Positions 19,194 through 27,477 of a stretch of DNA of 64,000 bases are shown in pieces. The position numbers were made by a program, and so were the translations under genes. Source of the DNA: Planctomycetota bacterium (GTDB taxonomy: Bacteria; Planctomycetota; Uabimicrobiia; Uabimicrobiales; Uabimicrobiaceae); the NCBI GenBank assembly GCA_029260735.1, contig JAJDCR010000082.1, positions 1 through 64,000 on the forward strand, written 5' to 3'. Positions within the stretch are counted from its first letter, which is position 1. Each line of letters begins with the position of its first letter. A model generated the notes under the pieces. That model had not been told where the DNA came from. It saw only the letters and a list, made by a program, of their open reading frames with translations, and did no database searches.

Positions 19194-19949
19194 CTAGTGT
19201 AACTCTTTAGATTCTTTAGGAGGACGTCCTTTGGAACGTAGTTTGGGTTTTAGAGTATCTAAAACTTCTTTTTTCCAACATCTTTGCTTGTGTTTTTTGT
19301 TGATATTCACTGTAATACAAGGCTCTGGGAAAATATTTTGTTTAATTAGTCTCTGGACAGTTCTATCACTAATCCCTAAATATTTAGCCGCTTCTTTCAT
19401 GTTGGAAACCATAGAAGCGTCTTGTTGATTATTTATGGGATTTTCTTTGGTTGAGTTGGACAGGGAGTTTTGATTTTCAAGGAAGGGTTTTTGGATGACA
19501 TCTTCGAGGGCATTATGAAAGTTTTGACTAGCTTCTTGAAATTTCGTCATTAGCTCTTCTTTGGATTTTTTTTCTAGCCTAAAGCGGTGGAGAACTACCT
19601 CTATGGTTGTGTATAGCTCTCTTTCATTAAACGGCTTTACGATATATCCAAAAGGAGCCGTTTTTTTGGCTCTTTCAAAAGTTGTTTTGTCGGTGTAAGA
19701 AGTTAGGTATATGATGGGAATATGAAAGTTCTCGTATATTTTTTCTGCTGCGGCAATGCCATCCATTCCTCGGCCTAGTTTAATGTCCATAAGAATAATA
19801 TCGGGATGGGTTTCTTGAGCTTTTTCTATCGCATCTTTTCCGGAAAGAGCAACTCCGGAAACATGATATTCAAACCCCTCTAAGGTTTCTTTTATGTACT
19901 CGCCTATAACACAATCATCTTCTACAACTAATATACGAGTTTTTTTCAT
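19194..19949 (-). CDS. Response regulator, REC plus HTH (excisionase-type) and AT-hook-like tail
   Basis: 251 residues. The receiver domain (1-120) has an acidic pocket (VVEDD), acceptor Asp near 55 (IILMDIKLG), and conserved T and K (YLTSY, IVKPF). A linker of about 60 residues leads to a helix-turn-helix of the MerR/excisionase class (MKEAAKYLGISDRTVQRLIKQ, about 180-200). The C-terminal RSKGRPPKESK resembles an AT-hook. It is probably a DNA-binding regulator. It has no adjacent kinase, but its upstream region is duplicated in front of the propeller kinase (10238-10412), so it is a candidate partner of that effector-less operon (inference). Confidence 0.85.
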   Translation of the reverse strand: MKKTRILVVEDDCVIGEYIKETLEGFEYHVSGVALSGKDAIEKAQETHPDIILMDIKLGRGMDGIAAAEKIYENFHIPIIYLTSYTDKTTFERAKKTAPFGYIVKPFNERELYTTIEVVLHRFRLEKKSKEELMTKFQEASQNFHNALEDVIQKPFLENQNSLSNSTKENPINNQQDASMVSNMKEAAKYLGISDRTVQRLIKQNIFPEPCITVNINKKHKQRCWKKEVLDTLKPKLRSKGRPPKESKELH

Positions 19950-20103
19950 ATTGTTACACTTTGCTAGTTCTTATGTACTATAATATTGTCTTTTGGGTAG
20001 ATAGTAAAAATGTATGCCTTTTAAAATATAACTTTTTTCGATGAAATAATCTAATATATTATATGGCCTAATAGGTAATTAATATTTTGTCTGTTTGTTG
20101 GAA
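19934..20103 (-). repeat. Duplicated regulator-upstream segment, copy 2
   Basis: This is the intact counterpart of 10238-10412. It covers the first codons of the response regulator and about 150 bases upstream. The conserved blocks (GTCTTTTGGGTAGA, CTTTTAAAATATAACTTTT) are candidate regulatory sites. Confidence 0.65.
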
Positions 20104-20189
20104 ATTAATTCGGCGCTGTCAAGCTTGTGCGCGAAGGTGGGAATGACAATGCGGAAGGTTTTATTCGAACATTGGCCTAAGCTGATCAA

Positions 20190-20260
20190 GACCCAAGAAA
20201 ATAATAATCGTTGATGATGATAGAACGATAGAATATAATCTATGCTCAGAGCGTGTCTTT
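20190..20260 (+). pseudogene. Possible receiver-domain fragment
   Basis: One frame reads PKKIIIVDDDRTIEYNLCSE, the signature of a receiver domain's first strand with its acidic triad. It is preceded by a stop, has no start codon, and the following sequence lacks receiver features. It is likely debris of another regulator gene next to the intact one. The match is short, hence low confidence. Confidence 0.3.
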
Positions 20261-20328
20261 ATGGATACGACTCACTTAAGTTCATCTAGCTTCCTTTTTT
20301 TAGGAAGTACTATTAAATCCTGGTTCTG

Positions 20329-20386
20329 TTTAAGGAACAAATTAGGACGACCCTCGCGTCTCGGTTCGCCTAATTTGTTCCCTTAA
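20329..20386. repeat. Inverted repeat upstream of the YkgJ-type gene
   Basis: GGAACAAATTAGG (20334-20346) pairs with CCTAATTTGTTCC (20369-20381), and the similarity extends outward on both arms. ATTAGGCGA recurs again directly before the next gene's ATG. It could be a hairpin or a small repeat relic. Confidence 0.5.
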
Positions 20387-20453
20387 AACGACTAGGACCA
20401 AACCCATACTAACTCAAATACCTGAAAATACAAAAATCCAAATTAGGCGAGAC

Positions 20454-20864
20454 ATGGCCGATTTGTACGAGAACGTTGCCAGAGAACTTTCCAAGCTTTC
20501 CTCTCCTTGTACGTCTTGTGGATTTTGCTGTCATTTTGATGCTGCGGAACATTCCTTATATGCTTCTAACCTAGAGACTTTTTATGTCTTTGATAAATAT
20601 CAAGCAGAGCCCATGTTACCTCGTAGCGAGGTTTGTCCATTTTTAGTAGAGAATAAGTGTAGCATTCGCGATCGGAGAATGCTGGGGTGTCGCACTTATT
20701 TCAGGCTACACAATAAGGAAGAGAGAGTTAAAGCAGAAGAAATTTACGAACGTACTCTCGTTGCCCTCAAAAAATTGCACAAAAAGTACGATGTTAATTG
20801 GGATTATCAGAATTGCATGAATGCATTCGAAGAGGAATTTGGCCTAGAGGAAATAGCGGAATGA
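20454..20864 (+). CDS. YkgJ-family cysteine cluster protein
   Basis: A 136-residue protein with the YkgJ cysteine pattern: CTSCGFCC near residues 19-26, then CPFLVENKCSIRDRRMLGCRTYF. Members bind zinc or an iron-sulfur cluster and have no settled function. The start ATG at 20454 lies after a weak AGGCGA. The gene stands alone between a repeat-rich region and the convergent ugd. Confidence 0.8.
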   Translation: MADLYENVARELSKLSSPCTSCGFCCHFDAAEHSLYASNLETFYVFDKYQAEPMLPRSEVCPFLVENKCSIRDRRMLGCRTYFRLHNKEERVKAEEIYERTLVALKKLHKKYDVNWDYQNCMNAFEEEFGLEEIAE

Positions 20865-20947
20865 CAGACATTTATGACATTTTTCAAAGAATGTTTATGC
20901 CCGTCATTTTCCGGAATGTCTAAAATCAAAAAATGATTAATTTTTGC

Positions 20948-22324
20948 TTAGAGGTGGCTTAATCCTTCACTACCAATAGGATATACGTTAAAGCCAATGG
21001 CGTGTAGCCGAGCGTGATCTAAGATATTGCGTCCGTCAAATATAAAGGCGGGCTTGGTCATCTGTTTAAATATGCGTTCATAATCAAGATGGCAGAATTC
21101 ATCCCACTCCGTGATTAAAGCAATACAGTGGGCTCCTTCAGCGGCTTCGTAGGGATCTTGATAGAAGCTTATGTTTCCAGGGCAATTTTGGAGATCGTTC
21201 TTTGCATTATCTAGAGCTTTGGGGTCGTGGATAGCAAGGTGGGCTTTTTCTTCGAGGAGCATTTGAGATACATAGATAGCAGGGGATTCTCGAGTGTCAC
21301 CGGTGTTGGCTTTAAAAGCGAAACCAAAGATGGCAATTTTTTTGTCGACAATGGTGTTAAACATTTTTTGGATAATCTTTTGGACAAAACGTTGCGATTG
21401 TATTTCATTTTGAGTAACCACTTCTTGCCAATAAGAGGCAACATCAGGAAGATCATAGTACTCGCAAAGATAAACTAGATTTAAGATATCTTTTTTGAAA
21501 CAAGATCCTCCAAAACCCACGCTCGCTTTCAAAAACTTTGCCCCTATTCGACTATCTGTCCCAATAGCACGAGAAACGTCTGCCACGTCAGCTCCGGTTT
21601 TTTCACAGAGGGCAGAAATACTGTTAATCGAAGAAATTCTTTGAGCTAAGAAGGCGTTGGCCACTAATTTAGACAGTTCGCTGCTCCAAACATTGGTCGT
21701 TAAAATTTTTTCTTTTGGCACCCAGTGAGCATATATATCAACTAGTCTTTGCAGGGCTGCTTGACCACTCTCGGTTTCCATTGCCCCAATCAAAACTCGG
21801 TCAGGATCTAGAAGGTCTTGAATCGCTGTTCCTTCCGCTAAAAACTCAGGGTTGGATAAAACCTCAAAGTGAACATCCTTACTACCCGATTTTAATATAC
21901 GAGACATTGCCTCTGCAGTCCTAACCGGAAGAGTACTTTTTTCGACAACTATAGTATCCTCTTCCGCGTGTTCGAGGATAGAGCGCGCTGTACTTTCCCA
22001 ATATTGTAGATTAGCAGTTCTCCCAGCTCCAGCTCCAAAAGTTTTTGTTGGTGTATTCACACTAACAAAAATAATACCAGCTTGGCGAATACTGGAAGCA
22101 ATATCAGTGGTGAAAAAAAGATTTTTTCCTCGCACTTTTTTGACAACTTCGTCTAAACCTGGTTCATAGATGGGTAGTTCATCCGACATCCAGGCATCGA
22201 TTCGTTTTGGATTAATATCAACAACCGTAATTTTGTAGTTTGGACATTTCAAGGCAATCATGGCCATGGTCGGTCCCCCGACATAACCAGCGCCAATGCA
22301 AAGGATAGTTTTACTACGATCCAT
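20948..22324 (-). CDS. ugd: UDP-glucose 6-dehydrogenase, eukaryote-like subclass
   Basis: The enzyme oxidises UDP-glucose to UDP-glucuronate with NAD+ for surface polysaccharide. An N-terminal Rossmann motif GAGYVGGPT is followed by [14 protein letters not shown], the catalytic-Cys segment [10 protein letters not shown] (Cys near 274) and [14 protein letters not shown]. At 458 residues, and with the insert [19 protein letters not shown] plus the opening [17 protein letters not shown], it resembles animal and plant UGDH more than the usual 430-440-residue bacterial enzyme. Such long forms are also scattered in bacteria. It stands alone; polysaccharide partners are not next to it. Confidence 0.95.
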   Translation of the reverse strand: MDRSKTILCIGAGYVGGPTMAMIALKCPNYKITVVDINPKRIDAWMSDELPIYEPGLDEVVKKVRGKNLFFTTDIASSIRQAGIIFVSVNTPTKTFGAGAGRTANLQYWESTARSILEHAEEDTIVVEKSTLPVRTAEAMSRILKSGSKDVHFEVLSNPEFLAEGTAIQDLLDPDRVLIGAMETESGQAALQRLVDIYAHWVPKEKILTTNVWSSELSKLVANAFLAQRISSINSISALCEKTGADVADVSRAIGTDSRIGAKFLKASVGFGGSCFKKDILNLVYLCEYYDLPDVASYWQEVVTQNEIQSQRFVQKIIQKMFNTIVDKKIAIFGFAFKANTGDTRESPAIYVSQMLLEEKAHLAIHDPKALDNAKNDLQNCPGNISFYQDPYEAAEGAHCIALITEWDEFCHLDYERIFKQMTKPAFIFDGRNILDHARLHAIGFNVYPIGSEGLSHL

Positions 22325-22573
22325 GAATTACTTTCTAGTGGTTTAACAATGGGGCAATGAGGATGATATCTTCTAATTCAAAAATTAAAATAGCATATTT
22401 TGATAGTGGGTACAATGAAAATCTGGGTGGTAGGGCTATTTTAGGAGGAAAGATAACATTCTTTCAGGTAAGGAACAAATATTTTCTCTTTGGTCAACTA
22501 AGAACAATATTCTATGTCAACCGAAGAGTTATCTTTTATCTTTTGATGAGGATTTTGTCGTTGCAATCTTCAT

Positions 22574-23242
22574 CTAATGTAAACGACGAATTCCTATTGC
22601 GACTAAACCTAGAGCGAACAATAAGAGAGAAGAAGGCTCAGGAACCACTTGAACTACAGCGTCAATTTCAAAAATCCGTGGTCCGTTACTGGTGGGAGAA
22701 CTAACAGTGCTACTCGTGCTTGTCAATTCAATCCGAAAAGAATTTCCTGTTACTACTCCCCCGCTAAATATACGTACAACAGATCCTGATCCTGCATTAT
22801 TGTCAAAAAAATCTACTACAACTCCTCCTACGCTAAAGCGAACTAATTCAGTAGCGCGTTTAGGACCTCCCCCATCGCCAGTTAAGTTTATTTTGAACCC
22901 AGCAATCGCAACTGCTTGGGTTGTGTTCCAGGTAATGAAGTTAACGGTTTCTCCGTTTCCCATAACTTGGTCGCCGTTATCGGCCGTTTGGTTGTCCTCA
23001 AAAATAAAAGAAGTCAGTTCGACAGCACCATTATTGTTGCCAAATGCATCCTCGATAGTATCTGTGCCAAAGACACGAGAGCTGGCATTAAAATTAATCC
23101 CGAGCCCAGCAGTCTCATCTCCGCCAGTATTAGTCGTAGCATTAAATAAGACAGAGTCCACAACTGTCAAAGCGAATGCTGAGTTGAAAAAAAGCAAGGC
23201 GATATTTAATCCAGTGAAGAGAAGTAAATGCTTTACCTTCAT
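22574..23242 (-). CDS. PEP-CTERM sorted exported protein
   Basis: A secreted protein of about 222 residues. Signal peptide (KHLLLFTGLNIALLFFNSAFA), a beta-rich body rich in Gly, Asn and Thr, and a C-terminal tag VPEPSSLLLFALGLVAIGIRR that fits exosortase sorting. I choose the ATG at 23242 because AAGGAG lies seven to eight bases upstream; the frame extends two codons further to a TTG. It is not obviously a paralog of the other PEP-CTERM protein outside the tag. A 204-codon open frame on the opposite strand is a shadow. Confidence 0.85.
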   Translation of the reverse strand: MKVKHLLLFTGLNIALLFFNSAFALTVVDSVLFNATTNTGGDETAGLGINFNASSRVFGTDTIEDAFGNNNGAVELTSFIFEDNQTADNGDQVMGNGETVNFITWNTTQAVAIAGFKINLTGDGGGPKRATELVRFSVGGVVVDFFDNNAGSGSVVRIFSGGVVTGNSFRIELTSTSSTVSSPTSNGPRIFEIDAVVQVVPEPSSLLLFALGLVAIGIRRLH

Positions 23243-23453
23243 CCCCAAACTCCTTTTTAAAAGTATAAATAATGCAAATTTCTATAATTATATCAAAATC
23301 TATTAGGGATTACAATGGAATAGTACTAACAGAAATAATGATTCTTTTTCAGATGTCTTTTGTATAATAATTAGGGAACTTCTTGCTTTGAAAGTTGTCT
23401 TAATATCTTAATGCGGATGGAATGTTCTTTTACAAAATGTTTTTACTTCTAAA

Positions 23454-23469
23454 TAGGGACACACCCTAA
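23454..23469. repeat. TAGGGACACACCCTA mini-palindrome, copy 1
   Basis: TAGGG and CCCTA are separated by ACACA, immediately upstream of the small lipoprotein gene. The same element with loop ACACG lies at 40497-40512, and a one-base-shorter form is at 9029-9043 inside the gene remnant. Confidence 0.5.
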
Positions 23470-23485
23470 GAAAATGAGGATAAAT

Positions 23486-23818
23486 ATGAAAAAGATGCTA
23501 CTTTTTGCTGTTCTACTTGTGTGCTTAATCTCATGTGAGTCTAAGGGCAAAAGAAAAGGAAATGCTTTAGGGAATTGGAATGTTTCAACTAGTCAAGATC
23601 AAGTGATTTATAGTGGTGAATCAAAAGCGATCTATAGAATAAATCATACAAAAGGGGATATGATAGAAGTTACTCTTAACCAGGGAGAAACTCGATATTT
23701 GTCTGAGGGACAAAGTATGGACGTGGAAGTTGTGTTTATTGAGTTAAAAGTTAATAAGACTCATGAGGGGCAGTCGCTGTCTGCTTTGGGAACTTATGAA
23801 AGACTAAAGGTTAAGTAG
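23486..23818 (+). CDS. Small lipoprotein of unknown function
   Basis: About 110 residues. The N-terminus MKKMLLFAVLLVCLISC is a lipoprotein signal with lipobox LISC, so the mature protein should start at the Cys. The body is beta-rich (KAIYRINHTKGDMIEVTLNQGETRYL). GAGGA five bases before the ATG at 23486 decides the start over an in-frame ATG four codons earlier. No family is recognised. It is isolated, flanked by the mini-palindrome and the repeat island. Confidence 0.7.
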   Translation: MKKMLLFAVLLVCLISCESKGKRKGNALGNWNVSTSQDQVIYSGESKAIYRINHTKGDMIEVTLNQGETRYLSEGQSMDVEVVFIELKVNKTHEGQSLSALGTYERLKVK

Positions 23819-23982
23819 ATTTCTGTTCTGGTCGTTCTGATAAGAAAAATCCCTTTTTTGAGTTGTTAAAACTTCGGGCTTTTTGGACTTTGCTTACAAT
23901 AGAGGAGTGCACCAAAAATACACGGCGGGGTTATGGAGAAAAAACTACAAACTCTTTGTCCTGAAGGGACAAGACAACCCAG

Positions 23983-24443
23983 CCTAGGACGAAGTCCCAT
24001 ATGTGTCAACCTAAGCCGCAAGTTGTTATCAAAAATAAGCTTAGAAGATAAGATTTTATCTAAAACGCCCCTAAATACCGTGCGAGAGTGGAGGGCGAGG
24101 CTTATCTGAAACCGTTAAAAAAAAAGATGACCGAAAACCGTTCTAAGCACCATGTTCCCTGGAGGGTGAGGCTCCTGCCGAACAGGGGATGTGATTGGCT
24201 CCTGATGGTATTAAGGCACATTCACAGGATCATAGGTTTCATATTGAAAAAACGCGTTTTATATCGCGGGTGCTCCTGCCGAGCAGGGGATGTGCTTGGC
24301 TCTTGATATTGTAATCTAGGCACATCCCCTGCTCGGCAGGAGCCTCGCCCTCCAGGGAACATGGTGCTTAAACAGTTTTCGGATAAGCCTCATTCTATAT
24401 AGACTTGCGGCTTAGGTTGACACATATGGGACGAAGTCCTAGG
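23983..24443. mobile_element. MITE-like element with 41-bp terminal inverted repeats
   Basis: Left arm 23983-24023 and right arm 24403-24443 are inverted copies, identical except for a few bases in a small internal hairpin (GGAC-GAA-GTCC, loop flipped). Inside is a second inverted pair of about 75 bp (24096-24199 against 24319-24393). It has no coding capacity. The form is that of a non-autonomous element; no transposase is in the window and no target-site duplication is obvious. Confidence 0.6.
24090..24354 (+). repeat. 265-bp dispersed repeat, copy 1
   Basis: This matches the reverse complement of 60038-60299 along its whole length. It contains the module GCTCCTGCCGAGCAGGGGAT three times, twice direct and once inverted, so it can fold on itself. 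Confidence 0.75.
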
Positions 24444-24465
24444 GATTAGAGGATTAACACAAACG

Positions 24466-24542
24466 CAGCCCTGAAAGGGCGGAATAATTTAGAATATTTC
24501 GCCCTTTCAGAGCTGGGAATATTGATGTTCAAATATTCCCAG
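24466..24542. repeat. REP-like double hairpin
   Basis: CAGCCCTGAAAGGGCG (24466-24481) pairs with CGCCCTTTCAGAGCTG (24500-24515). CTGGGAATATT (24513-24523) pairs with AATATTCCCAG (24532-24542). Paired hairpins of this type resemble REP elements mobilised by Y1 (RAYT) transposases. Confidence 0.6.
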
Positions 24543-24680
24543 GGCAACGCTCCAAAGCCATTCAGTTAAGGAAAAGTTAGTAATGTTAAAGGAGAGAAGG
24601 TGGTTTTCCGTTTTCTAGGGCTTAAAGTAGCGTACTTGGGTTTGCAAAAAAACAGCCCCCGCAACTCCTCGTATATTAGT

Positions 24681-24880
24681 AGGCGTTGCGGACAACCACA
24701 AGGGCCCTGCGGGCGGCCTTTGTAGTTGTCCCTACAGGGATAACTACGGGATAGGAAACAACTTGTAGGCTGTATCGGGTGGTGTTAATCGATTAGATTT
24801 ACCTGAATTCTTAGGTGATGTAATGTAGGGACAACTGCGAGGGCCGTCCGTAAGGACCCTCGTGGTTGTCCGCAACGCCT
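24681..24880. mobile_element. Second inverted-repeat element (56-57 bp arms)
   Basis: The left arm (24681-24736, starting AGGCGTTGCGGACAACCAC) and the right arm (24824-24880, ending GGTTGTCCGCAACGCCT) are inverted copies with scattered differences around about 90 bp. It has no gene and may be another MITE-like unit. Confidence 0.6.
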
Positions 24881-24958
24881 GCTAAAGTCTAATTCTCAAG
24901 AAGAAGAGGGTTTCTTACTTTCCAGTCTGCCCCATCCCACCCAATAACTAATACTTTT

Positions 24959-25828
24959 TTACTTTTCTGTGGGTGTTTCACTACTGTTGTCACAACCGGT
25001 ATTGCTCAAAAGCAAACGATGGTACTGTTCATATTTTCGTCGAATGAAATTACTTGTTATTTTGGGGAAAAAACGATACGAAGCCCAAAGACCTTTGGCT
25101 TCTTTGGTCACTAAAATGAGTGCTTTTTTACGAGCGACTCCTTTTAAAATATCTTGGGCGCATTTGTCTGCGGGGTAGAAAGGCATGGGAGACCTTTTGG
25201 GGAACTCTTTACGGAAGTCTTCTCCTCGGTCTTCTAATATTTTAGCGTTGTCTAGAATCGAGGTTTTGATGATTCCCGGGCAGACAGCACTGACTATAAC
25301 TCCGTATTGATGGGCTTCGGCCCGTAAAGAAGTGGAAATACCGACAACTGCATGTTTGGTTCCGGCGTAAGCAGTCAAAATGGGCATAGGAACTAAACCG
25401 GCAACAGAGGCTGTATTTACGATGTGCCCAAAACCTTGGCGAATCATGATGGGGTAGGTACAGTGGATACCATGAACAACCCCAAAAAGGTTGACCTCAA
25501 AGACATAGCGCCAATCAGAAAGATCCATTTTCTTGGTTTCTCCGGTTATGGCAATTCCGGCGTTATTGAAAAGGTAGTCTATGCGTCCGTGTTCGCTAAC
25601 GGTTTGTTCAACAACTTCTTGGAAGGCTTGTGGGTTTGTTACATCAAGAGTTTTTCCTTGAGCACTTCCTTGCTTTTCTAGTTCTTTAACCGCTTTTTGC
25701 ACTTCTTGCCCGTTGATATCTGCTAGAATAACCTTGGCTTTATGTTTGACTAGCTCTGTCGAAAGAGCTTTACCTATACCAGAAGCAGCTCCTGTAACTA
25801 TGGCCACTTTATTTTGAAATATTTTCAT
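24959..25828 (-). CDS. Short-chain dehydrogenase/reductase
   Basis: A classical SDR of 289 residues. It has a cofactor-binding motif TGAASGIG (about 12-19), DVT near 63, NNAG near 90, the catalytic Ser in NTASVAG (about 140) and YAGTK (about 153). It uses NAD(P)H to oxidise or reduce an alcohol or ketone; the substrate cannot be told from sequence. The tail after residue 230 (RKKALILVTKEAKGLWASYRFFPK) resembles SDRs that act on lipid-like substrates, which is only suggestive. The terminator hairpin of the upstream gene lies just before its start, so it is probably transcribed separately. Confidence 0.9.
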   Translation of the reverse strand: MKIFQNKVAIVTGAASGIGKALSTELVKHKAKVILADINGQEVQKAVKELEKQGSAQGKTLDVTNPQAFQEVVEQTVSEHGRIDYLFNNAGIAITGETKKMDLSDWRYVFEVNLFGVVHGIHCTYPIMIRQGFGHIVNTASVAGLVPMPILTAYAGTKHAVVGISTSLRAEAHQYGVIVSAVCPGIIKTSILDNAKILEDRGEDFRKEFPKRSPMPFYPADKCAQDILKGVARKKALILVTKEAKGLWASYRFFPKITSNFIRRKYEQYHRLLLSNTGCDNSSETPTEK

Positions 25829-25838
25829 GGGTTTGAAG

Positions 25839-25868
25839 AAAAGGCGGATAGTGTTTTATCCGCCTTTT
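25839..25868 (-). terminator. Terminator after the M14 carboxypeptidase
   Basis: AAAAGGCGGATA (25839-25850) and TATCCGCCTTTT (25857-25868) form a perfect 12-bp stem. On the minus strand it is followed by a short T-rich tail, and it lies 27 bases after the peptidase stop. Confidence 0.75.
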
Positions 25869-25894
25869 TCCTTTTTCTCTAAAATGGAATGAAT

Positions 25895-27313
25895 CTATTG
25901 ACTTAGCTGGATTTGCTTGATAACTGTTTTAGATCCGATGGATACTTGGCTAGTTTGTGTAAGGTATCCCTTCAAGCTAACTTCTAAGGTGTAGTTTCCA
26001 GGCTTTAAACGCCAACGATAGCTACCGTGAGAGTCGGCAATTTTTCTTTCATTGAGTTTAAAATCAATTTCCTTGATTTTGAGAGAAGCTGGTAGGGCTT
26101 GTCCTTTTTCATCACTTACTTGGACGTAAAGATGTGATTTATGTAGTTCAGCAAGAAAGTAAGGTAAAACTTTTTTTACCTTTGGCCAAACTCTTTGGGT
26201 ATAGGTAGAAAAAGAAGGTTGAAAAGCAGTTCCGATTTCTAGAAGAAAAGAAATGCTGCCATGGTGGTTGTAGTGATGCTCAAAGTCTTCTCCCGAAGAG
26301 GAGGCTACTCGACGACCATATCCTAAATGGCGAGATAAATCGTCGCGGATTTCGTAGTAAACGGCTTCTGCTACTTGGCCACAAACATAAGGGTAAAGAA
26401 CTTCATCGCCATAGCTGTGATAAGAGACTATATATTCACTTTTTAGCCGTTGGTTGAGCTTATCCATAACTCGTACTTCAGGCTCAGAGTTTGCCTTAGG
26501 ACCTCGGTAAACATTACTCCCTCCGTTAGATGAGTTATTTCCACATGAACCCCATAAAAATTCATAGTTACGGTTCAAATCAACTCCAATGGTTCCACCT
26601 GAGTTGCGAGCACGGTTTTTTCTCCACATACGAGAAGAGGTCATAACATGATGAAGACCATCGGGATTGACCACTGGTACAAACCAAACTGCAGAATTTT
26701 CTAACCAAGCGAGGTGTTGAGGATCGCCCTTTTTCGCCTGAGCTAAAAACTCTTGAGCCGCATCTAAAACAGCATGGTGAGTCATCAATTCTCTAGCATG
26801 GTGTTGGCCAATCATCAAAATCTTTGGTTCATCTTCTAAAGAAGCAGGATTCAAACTAACTTGTAGGCCGTAAAGAGAACGCCCTTCGCTGGTTGTTTTT
26901 TCCCCTAGCCAATTGTTTAAGTTGTAGAGTTTAGCCCACTGAGGATAGTCTTTTTCCATTTTCTCTAGGGCTGCTTTAGTTTCGTCTGGCCCGTAGTAAT
27001 CTTGGCGAGTATCTTCAGAACTGCGAGATCGATATTGACGATAAGACTCATCTGAGATTGTTTCTGAGATTGTGAAACTTAAAACGTCATCTTGCCGAAA
27101 TTCATTGTGAATTTTTTCTAAGAGATGAGGAGTTGATGTAATTACGCCTAGTTCTTGGGTTTCAGGGTTATACCCTGCGATGTCGTGTCCTCGACTTTCT
27201 AAAAAGGCTCTTAGTTCAGCAACATTGTCAGTTTTGAGGTGAACTAAGTAATCTTGGGCTTGGATCACGGAAAAAAACAATGCTAAAAAACAAAAAGAAA
27301 TCCATGTTCTCAT
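25895..27313 (-). CDS. Secreted M14 zinc carboxypeptidase
   Basis: After a signal peptide (TWISFCFLALFFSVIQAQ) and an N-terminal region of about 100 residues comes a carboxypeptidase A-type domain. Zinc ligands are in HHARE (about 169-172) and YHSYGDE. Substrate-binding residues are in NPDGLHHV and DLNRNYEF, and the catalytic Glu is in LLEIGT (about 355). The last 70 residues form a carboxypeptidase-regulatory-like beta domain (YRWRLKPGNYTLEVSLKGY). It removes C-terminal residues from peptides outside the cytoplasm. The ATG at 27313 has GGGGAG eight bases upstream and is preferred over the TTG six codons earlier. Confidence 0.93.
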   Translation of the reverse strand: MRTWISFCFLALFFSVIQAQDYLVHLKTDNVAELRAFLESRGHDIAGYNPETQELGVITSTPHLLEKIHNEFRQDDVLSFTISETISDESYRQYRSRSSEDTRQDYYGPDETKAALEKMEKDYPQWAKLYNLNNWLGEKTTSEGRSLYGLQVSLNPASLEDEPKILMIGQHHARELMTHHAVLDAAQEFLAQAKKGDPQHLAWLENSAVWFVPVVNPDGLHHVMTSSRMWRKNRARNSGGTIGVDLNRNYEFLWGSCGNNSSNGGSNVYRGPKANSEPEVRVMDKLNQRLKSEYIVSYHSYGDEVLYPYVCGQVAEAVYYEIRDDLSRHLGYGRRVASSSGEDFEHHYNHHGSISFLLEIGTAFQPSFSTYTQRVWPKVKKVLPYFLAELHKSHLYVQVSDEKGQALPASLKIKEIDFKLNERKIADSHGSYRWRLKPGNYTLEVSLKGYLTQTSQVSIGSKTVIKQIQLSQ

Positions 27314-27364
27314 AAGAAACTCCCCGATCAAACAAATTTTAAAAATTTTAAAAAATAGTGTTTA

Positions 27365-27413
27365 GAATCCAGAGGTTTTCTCTACTGAATTCTAGATTCT
27401 GAATTCTGAATTT
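27365..27413. repeat. Heptanucleotide tandem repeat, locus B
   Basis: TGAATTC, TAGATTC, TGAATTC, TGAATTT run from 27386 to 27413 after CTAC, with an inverted GAATCCAGAG at 27365. This is the same arrangement as at 47-132. Confidence 0.6.
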
Positions 27414-27477
27414 TATTATACATCAACTCCTGCAGCTAGTCAAAAACAGTTGCAAAAATATGAAAAATAAGTGGTTG

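Larger units (their letters stand above)
23950..24885. other. Repeat island without genes
   Basis: About 0.9 kb made of nested inverted repeats (listed separately): a 41-bp terminal inverted repeat element, a 265-bp dispersed repeat inside it, two REP-like hairpins and a second inverted-repeat element. A 72-codon open frame (24088-24306) lies entirely inside the repeat and has a counterpart in the other copy, so it is structural rather than coding. Confidence 0.75.

Noticed and set aside
22692-23306. 204-codon plus-strand frame over the PEP-CTERM gene
   Set aside because: Antisense shadow; the minus strand has a signal peptide, sorting tag and good ribosome binding site.
24088-24306. 72-codon frame similar to a 94-codon frame at 60022-60306
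   Set aside because: The similarity arises from the shared DNA repeat; the proteins lack conserved starts and ends and run through palindromes.
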